Below are positions 11,064 to 21,084 of a stretch of 64,000 nucleotides of DNA, piece after piece. Under the pieces are notes generated by a model. It was not told the DNA's origin. It did no database searches and worked only from the letters and a program-made list of their open reading frames with translations. This stretch comes from Ceratobasidium sp. AG-K (taxonomy: Eukaryota > Basidiomycota > Agaricomycetes > Cantharellales > Ceratobasidiaceae). A program made the translations under genes and the position numbers. The stretch lies in NCBI GenBank assembly GCA_037039685.1, contig JAWNGF010000001.1, positions 5,890,001 to 5,954,000 on the forward strand, written 5' to 3'. Numbering within the stretch: position 1 is the first letter of the stretch; each line of letters begins with the position of its first letter.

Positions 11064-11472
11064 CTAGATTCCAAAGCTCCCTCCACCACCCTGGGTGGTG
11101 GCTACGCCATCAGGTTCTAGGAAAGATTCAGCTAGGACGCGAAACTTAACTTCTACCGTGAAACTACTCACCCGCAACCTCAATAATGGGCTCCCTGGCG
11201 AAACTACTTGTGAAGGAATCAGGAACATCTGATACTGCGATTGCCTTCATAAGGGCAGTATAATCGTATTTAAGCTTGATGCCTGTACTAGTGTCAAGTG
11301 CCCGAAATAATAATCTATAACATGGGCGGACATCTTACCTTGTGCTTCCAACCGGGATATGTATTCGTTGATTTGTTCCTTACTGGTAGCTTCGGTAAAC
11401 ATAATGACCCAGTCTGTATGGTAACGTGAGCTCTAGCAATTAGACTCAACATCCGACATCCTCACCCCCCAT
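11064..11472 (-). CDS. Peptidase inhibitor I9 domain protein (Pbi2-like)
   Basis: Four exons, 11466-11472, 11339-11413, 11172-11282 and 11064-11116, give 81 aa. The whole protein is one inhibitor I9 fold, the same fold as subtilisin propeptides: a VIMFTEATSKEQINEYIS strand-helix unit, KYDYTALMKAIAVS, and an EPIIEVAEPDGVATTQ end. Yeast Pbi2 (proteinase B inhibitor 2) is a stand-alone protein of this type that inhibits vacuolar proteinase B and aids vacuole fusion. No signal peptide is present, fitting a cytosolic role. The first coding exon is only 7 nt (ATGGGGG), yet its join gives M-G-D-WVIMF in frame. The neighbour on the plus strand starts 228 bp away, so the two share a divergent promoter region. 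Confidence 0.85.
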
Positions 11473-11699
11473 TTTTGCACTCAATCTATGAGATGTCTGG
11501 TGGTAGTTGCGAGTGAAGTAAGAACGAAGCAGTGTGGCGTATGCTCTTCAAGAAGAATGATAGCATGTGGAAGGGAGCATCTTGGCGCGGCTAATAAGCG
11601 CCAGTGATTGGCCTTAGGTCATCACGAGCTCCGAAACGCGGCATCCTTGAGACAGTAGACTTTCGAACCACTCTTCCGAGCCATCTCCACCCCTCAGAA

Positions 11700-12966
11700 A
11701 TGCGTCTACTATTCATTTGGCTTGCGTACATCACTGGTCGAAATAATGTATTGGCGCAATTAGTCAAAGGTAAGTTATATTTCTGCTCATTTATACAATT
11801 GAGCTGAGCGTTGCATGAGGCTCTTTTGGCCTTGCTACAAGGTACGAAATGCTCTGATAGCAGAGGAAGCTCACTATTGAATAACCAGTGATATATTCAG
11901 TGATCCTATATGTATACAGTGCAGCTATGCGGCAGTAGAGTGGTATGGGGGCCAGGTGAGTGCTACGATTCTGAATTCCATCCGAGTCTGCTAACGCTCC
12001 ATTAGGCACCCTACACTCTGTCTGTCTCTGGATACCATAACGACTACAAGCTCGCAAACGTGGGGATCACACAAGGAACCCGAATGAAGTGGCATGTTAA
12101 CTTTCCTACCGGTACAAGGCTATGGTTTCAGCTCCTCGATGCGAACCAAACGGACATCTATACCAGTGGGTATACTTCGAACTCTTGTTCACCAACCTAT
12201 ACGATTGACTGTTCGCTAGATATCGTAACAGTCGCAGCCTCAGGGGATGCGAGTTGCGTGAACATGACAAATCCTTTGGTGGTGGATTCGAGCAGCACGG
12301 TTTCAAGGGTTTCAGCCACTTCCTCGTTCGATGGAAGTTCTGCCACGGCTGCTAGTTCGGATTCTCCCGGCCAGCGTAGCCTGGCTGGTCCTATCGCAGG
12401 CGGTGTGACGGGTGGAATTATTGCGTTGCTTTTATTGTTATCTTTGGTATTCTGGCTCGGGCGAAGGAACGGCAGACCCACAGTATCCTCAGGCCCACAG
12501 GGCACTTTGGATCTCAGCGAGAATAGATCTGATGACCCAGCGGTTGAACCGTTTACCATATCTGTTTTTACTCCAACAGCGAATGGTAAGTTTTAGAATG
12601 CGTGGCAGCATGCGCTGATATGTCTATGCCGTTCCAGTCGCCCACTCCTCTCCTAAAATGAGCAGTATTGCAACCAGGAGTGTCTCAACGGCATATCAAA
12701 ACAGCCCCAGCTCCAGACCATCCATAATCGCAACGAGTAGTCCTACCCCCGGTAGCTCTGCCCAGATACCATCGAGCGAACCTCCTTCGGTCGTACCCAC
12801 TCAAACTCAGTGTATCTCGAGAAAGCAGCTAGGGACAAGCAATCAGCTCACTGCGTCCGCCCCCGTGCAGGAACAAGATGCAGGTGTAAGCTTGGCTCAT
12901 AATTTACCTTCAGAGGAACCTACTACTTTGCCACCGGCATATGATAGCTCCTGGAGGAGATCATAG
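11700..12966 (+). CDS. Secreted/single-pass membrane protein with Ser-rich cytosolic tail
   Basis: The N-terminus (MRLLFIWLAYITG...LAQ) is a probable signal peptide. An extracellular part follows, with YTLSVSGYHNDYKLANVGIT, Cys residues and N-glycosylation-like sites. A Ser/Thr-rich stalk leads to one membrane helix (AGGVTGGIIALLLLLSLVFW), then a basic stop-transfer run and a Ser/Pro-rich cytosolic tail ending in PPAYDSSWRRS. This architecture is very frequent in Agaricomycetes and has no known function. Firm exons are 12006-12585 and 12638-12966. A likely exon at 11920-11955 (CSYAAVEWYGGQ) joins 12006 in frame. The link from the first exon (11700-11769) to 11920 is out of phase by eye, so a small exon or a different splice site is missing from my model. 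PPAY is a possible WW-domain or ubiquitin-ligase contact motif. Confidence 0.7.
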
Positions 12967-13164
12967 GCTATATTCAGCTCGTCTACCAGTTCATTCACTC
13001 GCTTTCCTGTACCGTAGCCGTTTTCAGCTCCTCTGAGTCTAATTTACCGCGAGCCGTTTCCTTAACAAGCCAAATTGCCGATTTGTAATCGTGACTCTTC
13101 TGATGTCATTGCGGCGATCTTTGACCAATTCTACCATAACCCTTTTAACTTTCAAGCCTTCAGC

Positions 13165-14549
13165 ATGTCTAGACATCGAGACGTAAGGAATCTAAACATA
13201 CATGGTACGTGCATATTCTTCTTTTGAAACACGGCTCCGATCGTGATGCATGTTAGATGAGCTTGCCGAGGATGAAGACGTCTACGAGGAGGAGGGTATG
13301 TGGCATTCTTGTTACTGATCGCTCCATCTGAAACTGAGATATACAGAGGAAATGACCGAGGAGCAGAAAGGTAATGTGCGCGGCTTCGCGAGACAACACA
13401 GACACTTACTCTGTATAATTAGAACAAATGGATTTAGGACTAGCGCAAGTGCGCTCTGTATTGGGCGATCCCAACGAGTCTGGCATAGATGATAAGCAGA
13501 TCAAGGATGCATTGTGGGACTCTTTCTTCGACGTAGAAGGTACAATCTCGTGGCTTCTGGGTAAGTACACTAGGAAGACGAGTGTAGCTGAGATACTTAA
13601 GATCTTCGCTCAGATCAAAAGGCAAAGCAAGCGGCTGCTGCCGCTAAAAAAGGTTTGTGCATCTACTCTTAATGTCATTCCTCCCTCTCTCCCTTCTTGC
13701 GCACGGATTACTACCATAACCGCTTTGGTTGGTGCTCGAGTTGATGGGTTCATTTCTGAGCGTCTATCAATCGTAGCCCCCGAACCCGACGAAGCTATTC
13801 AGGCCCCGCTGTCTGCGCTGCAAAGACTGGCTTTGCAGCGCAAGCAGGTCGCTTCCACAGCGGGAATTGGGGCTACCTCTGAAAAGCCCAGCGGCCTTGC
13901 TGGTTTGGTGAAAGGAATACCTCGAAAGACTGCAAATTCAGCTACGCAACCTCAACCGAAACTGGACACCCCCTCAACTGCCTCCGTGATTCCAGTGTCA
14001 GTTGCACCTCCACCCAAAACGTCAAAACTCTCGGCACTGGCACAAAGGACTGCCGCTCAACGAGCCACCCCTGCGCCAGCATCATCCACCGCCTCCATAC
14101 CATCGAATACCCCTTCAAAGAGCGCACCGCTATCTAAACTCGCACTACGCATAAAGGCCCAAAAAGACGCTCAAGAAGCCGCCTCCCGTCCACAACCTCC
14201 CATAGACGCCCATAGACCAGAACCTGACACCCCAGCTTCCAAACCAGAATTCACCCTCTTCGGCAACTTGCGACCGACAGCTGCACCCTCGTCCTCTGGT
14301 TCTAGAGCGAACCATATACGTAAACTTAAAAGTGGACCATCGTCTTTCGGAGACATCCTCATTTCCAGGCGGGATGGGGCCGACATCACCGGCCCACTGG
14401 CTCAAATATACTCTGAGGTCATATTTGCGCCCTCTTCCGCCTTCCAGTTCAATACGCCTTCCCCTGATGACGCTGTAATGGCCGCACGTGAAGGCACTCG
14501 ACTCCATGCCTACAAGAAAGCTTCTACTGTGATTGGATCCCGGAAGTAA
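13165..14549 (+). CDS. SKI7-like short isoform of the HBS1/SKI7 gene
   Basis: This is an alternative product of the HBS1 locus. It uses the same first five exons to 13652, then the acceptor at 13776, and exon 13777-14549 with TAA, giving 350 aa without any GTPase domain. Both possible acceptors (13776 and 14684) start with CC, so the shared donor at 13652 (phase 1) keeps the frame with either. The alternative exon is Pro/Ser/Ala-rich and disordered, then has [16 protein letters not shown] and [17 protein letters not shown] near its end. Ski7 bridges the exosome and the Ski complex; a short HBS1L splice form does this in humans, and single fungal and plant genes making both proteins by splicing are published. 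That this exon is such a form is inferred from its position, its open frame, its stop and the motif. Confidence 0.7.
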
Positions 14550-16722
14550 CCAACGACATCAACACTTGTCAGACTCTTGCCTAAAACATGGATATAATTT
14601 TTTTTTGCAATTTGATCCCCTTACACGCATCCATTGTTGAGTTCCGAGTGATGTACTAGTTCTGACTAACCACTTTGTATGTAGCCGCCCACAAAGCTAA
14701 TGGACCTCCCGGACTTAAGAAGGTCAATCCAAACAAGCAACCGCTGTCGAGCAAGGCAGTACCCAAAGCCTTGTCTTCGCAACCTGGTTCCAAGAAACAA
14801 TCTCAACGAACGGCAGCACAAAAGACCGACGCCTTGGAGATGGACATGGCAGGGCTCAACATTACCAAAGCCGAAGATTCGCAGCCTGTGGAAGAATTGC
14901 CCCCTCCCAAGGTAACAATAGCTAGAGAGCGGATTCTTGAGGAAGCTTGGAAAGAAGCAACCGCGGGAGATGCAGAGGGTCGGAAGAGATTAAGTTTGGT
15001 AGTAATTGGTTCGTAATTATTCGTCGCATATTGGCTGGTCCTTAATTAGTGCTTGCACTAGGTCACGTCGATGCCGGAAAATCAACATTAATGGGAAGGC
15101 TTCTGTACGAGTGTGGCCAAGTTGAAGAGAAGCGGAGGCGAGAACATGAGCGAGCAAGCGAAAAGGCTGGAAAGGCTAGCTTCAGTTGGGCATGGGAGCT
15201 GGATGCCGGTGAGGAAGAACGAGAGAGGTAGGATCTGCATGGAAGCCGCCGTCGCGCGCTCATCTCATTGTTAGGGGGATTACGATGGACATCGCTCAGT
15301 CGGTCCTTCCGACAGAACACCGTATAATATCGATTCTTGATGCGCCCGGACATAAGGACTTTGTGCCGAACATGATATCCGGTGCATCCCAGGCCGACTG
15401 TGCGCTTCTTGTTATTGATGCCGCAACTGGTGCCTTTGAGAAAGGATTCGAGGGAGGCGGCCAAACCCGAGAACATATTGGGGTCGTACGGAGTCTAGGT
15501 GTGAGGAATATTGTGGTTGCTGTCAACAAGATGGACATGGTAAGGTACCCGAGTAGTTCGGGGTACGCCTTGCCACACTAACCATACACGGGACTACAGG
15601 TCGATTACAAGAAATTGAGGTTTGACGAGATCCAAGCGGCATTATTCCCCTTCCTCATTCAGGCAGGGTTCAACGCATCCCGCATTGCATTCGTTCCATG
15701 TGCTGGCGCATCCGGTGTTAATCTAACCAAGTTGGAGGTCCCAGCATTGCAATCGTGGTGGAGCGAACAACCGATCGTCGATTACCTTGGTAAGATCGAA
15801 AAGTCTAAATGCAACACGTTGACCCAGGGTCTGACCCTCTGCGCGCATAGATCGACTCGAGCCGCCTGTCCGAGATTTCGACGCACCCCTTCGGATCCCC
15901 ATTTCTAACGTGTTCAAGGGGGTCACCTCGTCAGGCGTGGGTATTTCAGGACGCATCAGCGGAGGGATCGTTCAAGTGGGTGAGAAGGTCCGTGTGATCC
16001 CCGGAGACGAGAGCGCGGCAATCAGAAGTACGTGTACCAGGACTTTAGCCTTTATTGCTCGAGCTGAATATTGAACAGGCATCGAAAAGGATGATACCAG
16101 TGTCGAATGGGCTGCGGCAGGGTCGAACGTTACCATGTATCTTGCTGGCATCGATCCCATCCACCTAAGGTATGTCGAACCCCTGCACACGCCAATACGT
16201 ACTGAAACTTCGATGCGTGTTCAGCATCGGATCTGTTCTCTGTTCACAGAGCGACCTCGTGCCTCTTGCCTCCTCATTCACAGCGCAAATAATTGTGTTT
16301 GACATCCAGCTCCCTATCATTGGCGGATCGTCCGTCGAGTTATTCCACCATTCCCGTGAGATGCCCGCGACCGTGTCTCAGCTCATTGAGACTATGGATC
16401 GAGCTACTGGCGCTGTAATCAAGCGAAATCCTCGGTAAGAACTACTTCCCGACGTGTACATATCATACTAACGTTTGAGCAGTGTCCTTCCGAAAATGTC
16501 TTCCGCAAAGGTCAAAATAACCCTTCGAGCCACGTCGGGTCCGGCCGCACGACCCGTGTCTATCCCACTCGAGCCTTTTGCGGTAAACAAGGAAATGGGG
16601 CGAATTCTACTTAGAAGAGGTGGAGAGACTATTGCTGCAGGTAAGTACTTGAAACGTCACGATACTCTACCTGCACTTATCGTGTTCACCTTGCAGGAAT
16701 TGTGACGGAAATATTCAGTTAA
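13165..16722 (+). CDS. HBS1: HBS1 ribosome-rescue GTPase (long isoform of an HBS1/SKI7 gene)
   Basis: Hbs1 is an eRF3/EF1A-like GTPase that pairs with Dom34/Pelota to free stalled ribosomes in no-go and non-stop decay. Exons: 13165-13204, 13257-13295, 13347-13370, 13423-13560, 13614-13652, 14685-15008, 15062-15227, 15275-15539, 15600-15789, 15851-16027, 16079-16169, 16225-16434, 16483-16640 and 16697-16722, total 628 aa. The N-terminal Hbs1 domain ([20 protein letters not shown]) is followed by a basic linker, then the GTPase with [20 protein letters not shown], the switch segment RGITMD, G3 [13 protein letters not shown] and G4 NKMD, then the EF-Tu-like beta domains. The 1,032-nt intron 13653-14684 is about 20 times longer than its neighbours and contains the alternative SKI7-like terminal exon listed next. 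Confidence 0.95.
13777..14549 (+). other. Alternative terminal exon (SKI7-like) inside the HBS1 intron
   Basis: It is open from the acceptor TCGTAG (13771-13776) to TAA at 14547-14549. A T-rich stretch follows at about 14597-14607. The HBS1 acceptor at 14684 has a strong branch-like TGACTAAC at about 14663-14670. Confidence 0.65.
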
Positions 16723-17066
16723 TTGCACTCAAGTTCTCAATAGAGTCATATCAATCCCTTGTAATAATCAACACAAGTCTTGTTTAAAAAGGAATATTTC
16801 GATTGAACACATCTACGTCGCTCGTTAGAGAAGAAGAAAAGACAAAAAAGAAGCATATGTGCATGTGTAGGCGATAACTGCCAGGGTGTCGCATGTTATA
16901 CAAAAGTCATCAACTCAGCATGCACTAGCAATACACCCAGGGTACACACAGCAACAAACCAAATCCAAGCAAGGAAGAAATGTAAGACAAACAATCAAAT
17001 CACAATCAGATCAAGAGATCAGACTAATCGGTAAAATAATTGGGGAAAATCCACTTGAGAGGGCGC
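16723..17066. other. Convergent 3' region, nothing recognised
   Basis: This is AT-rich sequence between the stops of HBS1 (+) and the CBM48 gene (-). It probably holds the 3' UTRs of both. Short open frames here show no family features. Confidence 0.4.
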
Positions 17067-19855
17067 TTATGGCGAGTCGCTCTCCTTGCGCTTGTCGGGG
17101 CTGCCCAAAAATACAGACTTGAGCTTGCCAAAGATAGACTGGCGCTTCTTAATCTCGGTCGTCTTGCCAGTGGGCGTCGCAGGGGCCGACTCGGCCTCGT
17201 CTGGGAAGGGCGCCTTGGTGGCGGGCGTGACCGGGACGCTCTTGGCGGTCAACGAGGTCGGAGGGGCCGTCAAGTTGGTGTCGAGCTTGGTCGTTGGTTT
17301 GGTAGGAGCCACATCGGCAGGAACCTCTTCTTTGGTTTCGGCAGCTTCCTTGGTCGCAGGTTCGGCAGCTTCAACCTTGGGAGCGACTTCTGGCACAGCG
17401 GCCTCCTTGGGAGCTTCGCTGGCCGGAGGAGCAACGTCGACTGCGGGGGTAGCGTCGACTACAGGAGCGGTTTCCTTCTCGGGAACTACAGCAGCCGCAG
17501 GGATCACGTCAACCGCGGGGGTAGCATCGACCTTGGGAGCTTCGGCTGCGGGGGCGGGTGTCACATCAGCCACGGGGGCGACGTCAGCCACGGGGGTAGG
17601 ATCGACTTTGGCAGTATCAGTCACGGGAACCACGTCAACCTTGGGGGGAGCCTTGTCCTCGACAGCAGGAGCAACTTCGGCTTCAACGGGAGCAGCCGCA
17701 GCCTTGGGAGCGGCTTCATCCACAATCGCAGCTTCAGTCTTGGGAGCGACGTCCACCACAGGAAGAACGTCCACTTTTGGAGCGGTATCAGCTTCAATAG
17801 GGGCCTCCTCCTTGTGCTCAGAAGTAATAATGGCGTCTTCGACGGGTGCGGGGGTAGAGATAACAGCATCCGAAACTGGGGCCCCGAGCGGTGCAGTGGG
17901 GATAGATTCCTTTGGGGCATCTGCCATCAACACGCGCTCAACGTCAGCTCTCTATTCCCCCAATGCCCAGGTAAAAGGGCAACTCACCGTCGGCGGAGGC
18001 GGGCACTGGAGGTGCAGCCTGAGCTTGGGCCTCATCGACCGGAATCTGTGTGGCCAATAGTAGGTCAGGTGGTGTGACGTTGGAAAATGAATTGTGTGAT
18101 ACTTGCCTTTTCGGCGTTAATGGGATCAATTCCGGTCACGGTGTGGATCGCGGCGCCGACACCCGAGAGGACGTACTGAGCGGTGCCGTTTTCAGCACCT
18201 TCCTTTGCGACAATAGTGTCTACGGCAGACTTGGCCTCGTCGGTCGAAGCGATTTCCTGAGCCTTAGCCTGGACACTTTGAACTGGAGCGCTAGCAGCAA
18301 TGGCACCAACGTGAGGTCCGACAGTGTCCTTGACCGCGTCGACGTGAGGGGCCACAGCGGCCTGGACAGCTTCGACATGAGGAGCGACGGCAGCCTGAAC
18401 AACTTCAACATGGGGAGCAACAGCGGCCTTTGCGGTTTCAACGTGGGGCTGGGTGGCTTCAACAGCGCTAGCCACAACGGGAATAGCTTCAGCGGTCGCC
18501 GACTGAACAGTGGTTTGGACGGTAGCGTGGGCATCATTGACCGCCGGGATAACCGTGGTCTTGGCGTAATCGACGTGAGGAGCGGCAGCATCCTGGACGG
18601 TGGCGGCAGCGGCCTGAGCTTGCTCGACAACGGGGGCAGTCGTTTCCTGGGTCTTCTCCACAACGGGTACGGTAACTTCTTGAGCCTTCTCCACGACTGG
18701 CGCCACGGCGTCTTGTACTTGAGCAATCACGGGAGCGGCAGCTTCCTGAACTTGAGTAATGATAGGAGCAGCGGCCTGTTCAGCCTTTTCGATGTAAGGG
18801 ATCGCAGCGGCAGGGAGAATAGCAGCAGCAGCAGCGACAATCGGAGTGGCAACAGGTTGCTCGGTGGGCTCGACGACTTCGGGTTCGTTGACAGCTGGTT
18901 CAGCTGGGCCGTCGGTGACCGGCTCATCAGCTGACTTAGCAGCGGAATCGGTAACCGGTTCAGCGGCTGGCTCGACGGAATCAGCGACCTCGGGAGCAGG
19001 CTCGGGTTCGGTAATCGGGGCTGTGACTGCATCAGCCGCTGGGTCAGCAGCTAGCGCAACGGCCTTTGCCTCGATAGGTTCAGCTGCCGCCTCGATGGTG
19101 GGTTCAGCCTCTGGAACAGGCTCAACCTCCTTCTGGACGGGTTCAACCTCCTTCAGAGCTGGCTCAGCATCGTCGTTGGTGGGTTCAACGGTCTTCTCGG
19201 GGGTAGAATCAACAACAGGCTCGGTCGACTTGGTCTCTGGCTCGGGAGCCGGGTCGGTAGGCAGCTTATCGGTCTCGGTGGGAGGAAGCGGAGACGGTGC
19301 AACTGCTTCAGTATGGGCCGCAACCGGCTCGGCAGCCGGAGCGGAAGTCTCTGGAACAGAAGTAGGCCCAGGAGCCGCAGCTGCAACAAGCGCATCAGGC
19401 TCTGGCGCCGAAGCAGGCTTGGGTGGAGCGTTGTAGATATTGTTGTCATTGGAGCCATCGAGAGTCACCGGCTGCTCATCGCAAGCCTTCCAGACACCGT
19501 CGACGACATACTTGTATGAGATCTCGGATCCCCAAGGGACTTGAACTATTTCAAAGACGTCAGAACGGATGAAAATCAGTGATTTACACAGGGAAAAGAC
19601 GTACTAGTGCCAGTGAAGCCGTTCTCAGTCTTGGTCAAGGGCACAGATTTAGACCACTGCAAGTTGGCGCGGACATTGTTAGAATAGGAACTGGTGGCGA
19701 ACACCGGCAATTGCGTCAGCTCACGTTATCAAACGAGCCCGTCAATATGACTTCCTCGGCGTCTGCAGAGGGCCTGAAAACACTGTCAGCGCGGGTTTTT
19801 CACGCATAAAACCAACGTACCAAGTAAACGTCGCAGTATGAAGGTCGTCAGCCAT
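17067..19855 (-). CDS. CBM48 (AMPK-beta-like glycogen-binding) protein with long 11-residue repeat region
   Basis: Six exons, 19821-19855, 19725-19773, 19605-19656, 18107-19545, 17988-18045 and 17067-17920, encode 828 aa. Residues 1-90 form a CBM48/AMPK1-type domain: DLHTATFTWPSADAEEVILT, GSFDNWSKSVPLTKTENGF, QVPWGSEISYKYVVDGVWK and LDGSNDNNIYNAP. This resembles yeast Crp1 and Mdg1, which bind cruciform DNA or act in pheromone signalling. The rest is Ala, Val, Pro and Glu-rich low complexity. Within it, residues encoded by about 18300-18770 form tandem 11-residue units (APVVEKAQEVT, APHVEAVQAAV types). The C-terminus is basic (KKRQSIFGKLKSVFLGSPDK). The intron 18046-18106 has a GC donor (AAAAG|GCAAGT). 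Long open frames on the opposite strand are composition artefacts. Domain call is strong; function is unknown. Confidence 0.88.
18046..18106 (-). other. GC-AG intron in the CBM48 gene
   Basis: On the minus strand the donor is AAAAG|GCAAGT, a textbook GC-type donor, and the acceptor is CACACAG|ATTCC. Length is 61 nt. Confidence 0.8.
18290..18770 (-). repeat. 33-bp coding repeats (11-residue units) in the CBM48 gene
   Basis: Two blocks of 11-residue units are read on the minus strand. In one the units start AP(V/I)(V/I), for example APVIAQVQDAV and APVVEKAQEVT. In the other they start PHV, for example PHVEVVQAAVA and PHVEAVQAAVA. The units keep exact 11-residue spacing within each block, with a less regular linker between. 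Confidence 0.75.
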
Positions 19856-20147
19856 CTCAATTAGGTGCTGTCTGCCCACGGCGAAGATCAGCGGCGGTCT
19901 CGTGGGAAACGAAGATAGGGGGCGCAAGAGGGGGCGCAAGGGGGAGGGACAAGTCGCGGAACAAGACTTACTGGTCGTATTATGGTATCGTTTCGTGAAT
20001 GCGCCCTGTACGGTGGTGGTCGAGTCGTTGGTGCAAGTCAAGTGGTTCTTCCCAAAACAAATGCGAAAATGAGGTCACGCGCAATGAGATAAGCTATTTG
20101 CAATCGGCACCCTCGCAAATTCAATCTCTGCTCGCCTGTCGCCTACC

Positions 20148-20821
20148 ATGCTGTCGTCTATCCTCCGCACTGCACGAGTAAGCTAGGATCGGCGTTATCG
20201 TAGATCTCAATACGTACCCTTATCTTCCAGGTCGCGGCCCGTCCTGCTTTTCCGACACGCGGTTTTGCTAGGCTTACGTTGATTGGTCGCCTTGGGGCAG
20301 ATCCAGAGGTCAAGCAGTCCAAGGACGGCAAGGATTACATACGGTACGTCGTGAACCTCTGGGTACAATCTCCAAAATGACCCAGGGCTTAGATACACTG
20401 TAGCGACTAGCGGTCGTCCAGCTCCTCCTTCAGCTGATGGCAGTATGCTATATCCAAATGCGACTGTCTGTCTCCTACTCATAACTTTGCGTCTTAGCGC
20501 GTCCTCCCCCAGAAACAAACTGGCATACTATCTATTCATTCAACCCAGTTAGCTATGAATATCTTACGCGCCTACGAAAAGGGTAAGATCGGCTCTTACT
20601 TGCATTTTGCCCTGTCTCACGTCCCACTCAGAGCACATGTGTTTGTCGAGGCCGCATACGAGGTGAGGAACCTGGAAGGCAACGAGGAATTTGCCGCAAA
20701 GAAGATAACCAGCTTGCGACACGGTAAAGTTCATCCTGCTCTTACATTAATCGAGTTACACTCACTCCACACCCCAGAGAAAATCAAGGTTCTCGACAAG
20801 GGACCTAACCAGGACGCTTAG
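20148..20821 (+). CDS. Mitochondrial single-stranded DNA-binding protein (Rim1-like)
   Basis: Six exons, 20148-20177, 20231-20343, 20393-20442, 20513-20582, 20632-20723 and 20778-20821, encode 132 aa. The first exon gives a basic, Ser/Arg-rich start (MLSSILRTARVAARPAFPTR) typical of a mitochondrial presequence. The OB-fold follows: RLTLIGRLGADPEVKQSKDG, YTVATSGRPAP, the T-x-W-H-x-I segment TNWHTIYSFNP, then RLRKGAHVFVEAAYEVRN and a short C-terminus. Mitochondrial SSB coats single-stranded mtDNA during replication and recombination. The 20513 acceptor was chosen because it restores the TNWHTIYSFNP core; the later CAG at 20551 would delete it. The gene diverges from the CBM48 gene with 292 bp between the starts. 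Confidence 0.9.
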
Positions 20822-21084
20822 AGTTCAGGCACTGATGCCAAATGGACTAGCTGTTTCTTGTGTATTTTGATGAAAACTGTGCATGCGGTGCGCTACTCCC
20901 TTTTCGAAATGTCATGTTTGGTCAAGTCTTGGTGTGGCTATCACGTAAAACAAATCCGAGACCGGTGGCTGTGCAGTCCGACGATATCCGCGTCATATAG
21001 TAATCGTGCCACAACCGGCGCTATCAGTTGCCGTGCTCGGGATTCACCACCCTGCGAGCAAGCTACCATATTCTTGACCCCCTC

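Noticed and set aside
17040..18934. Long plus-strand open frames (up to 345 codons) opposite the CBM48 gene
   Set aside because: They mirror the GC-rich Ala/Val/Pro codons of the true gene and encode Gly/Ser-rich low complexity without domains or splice logic.
20543..20552. CAG at 20551 as an acceptor in the mitochondrial SSB gene
   Set aside because: It would delete the conserved TNWHTIYSFNP core; the acceptor at 20512 keeps it.
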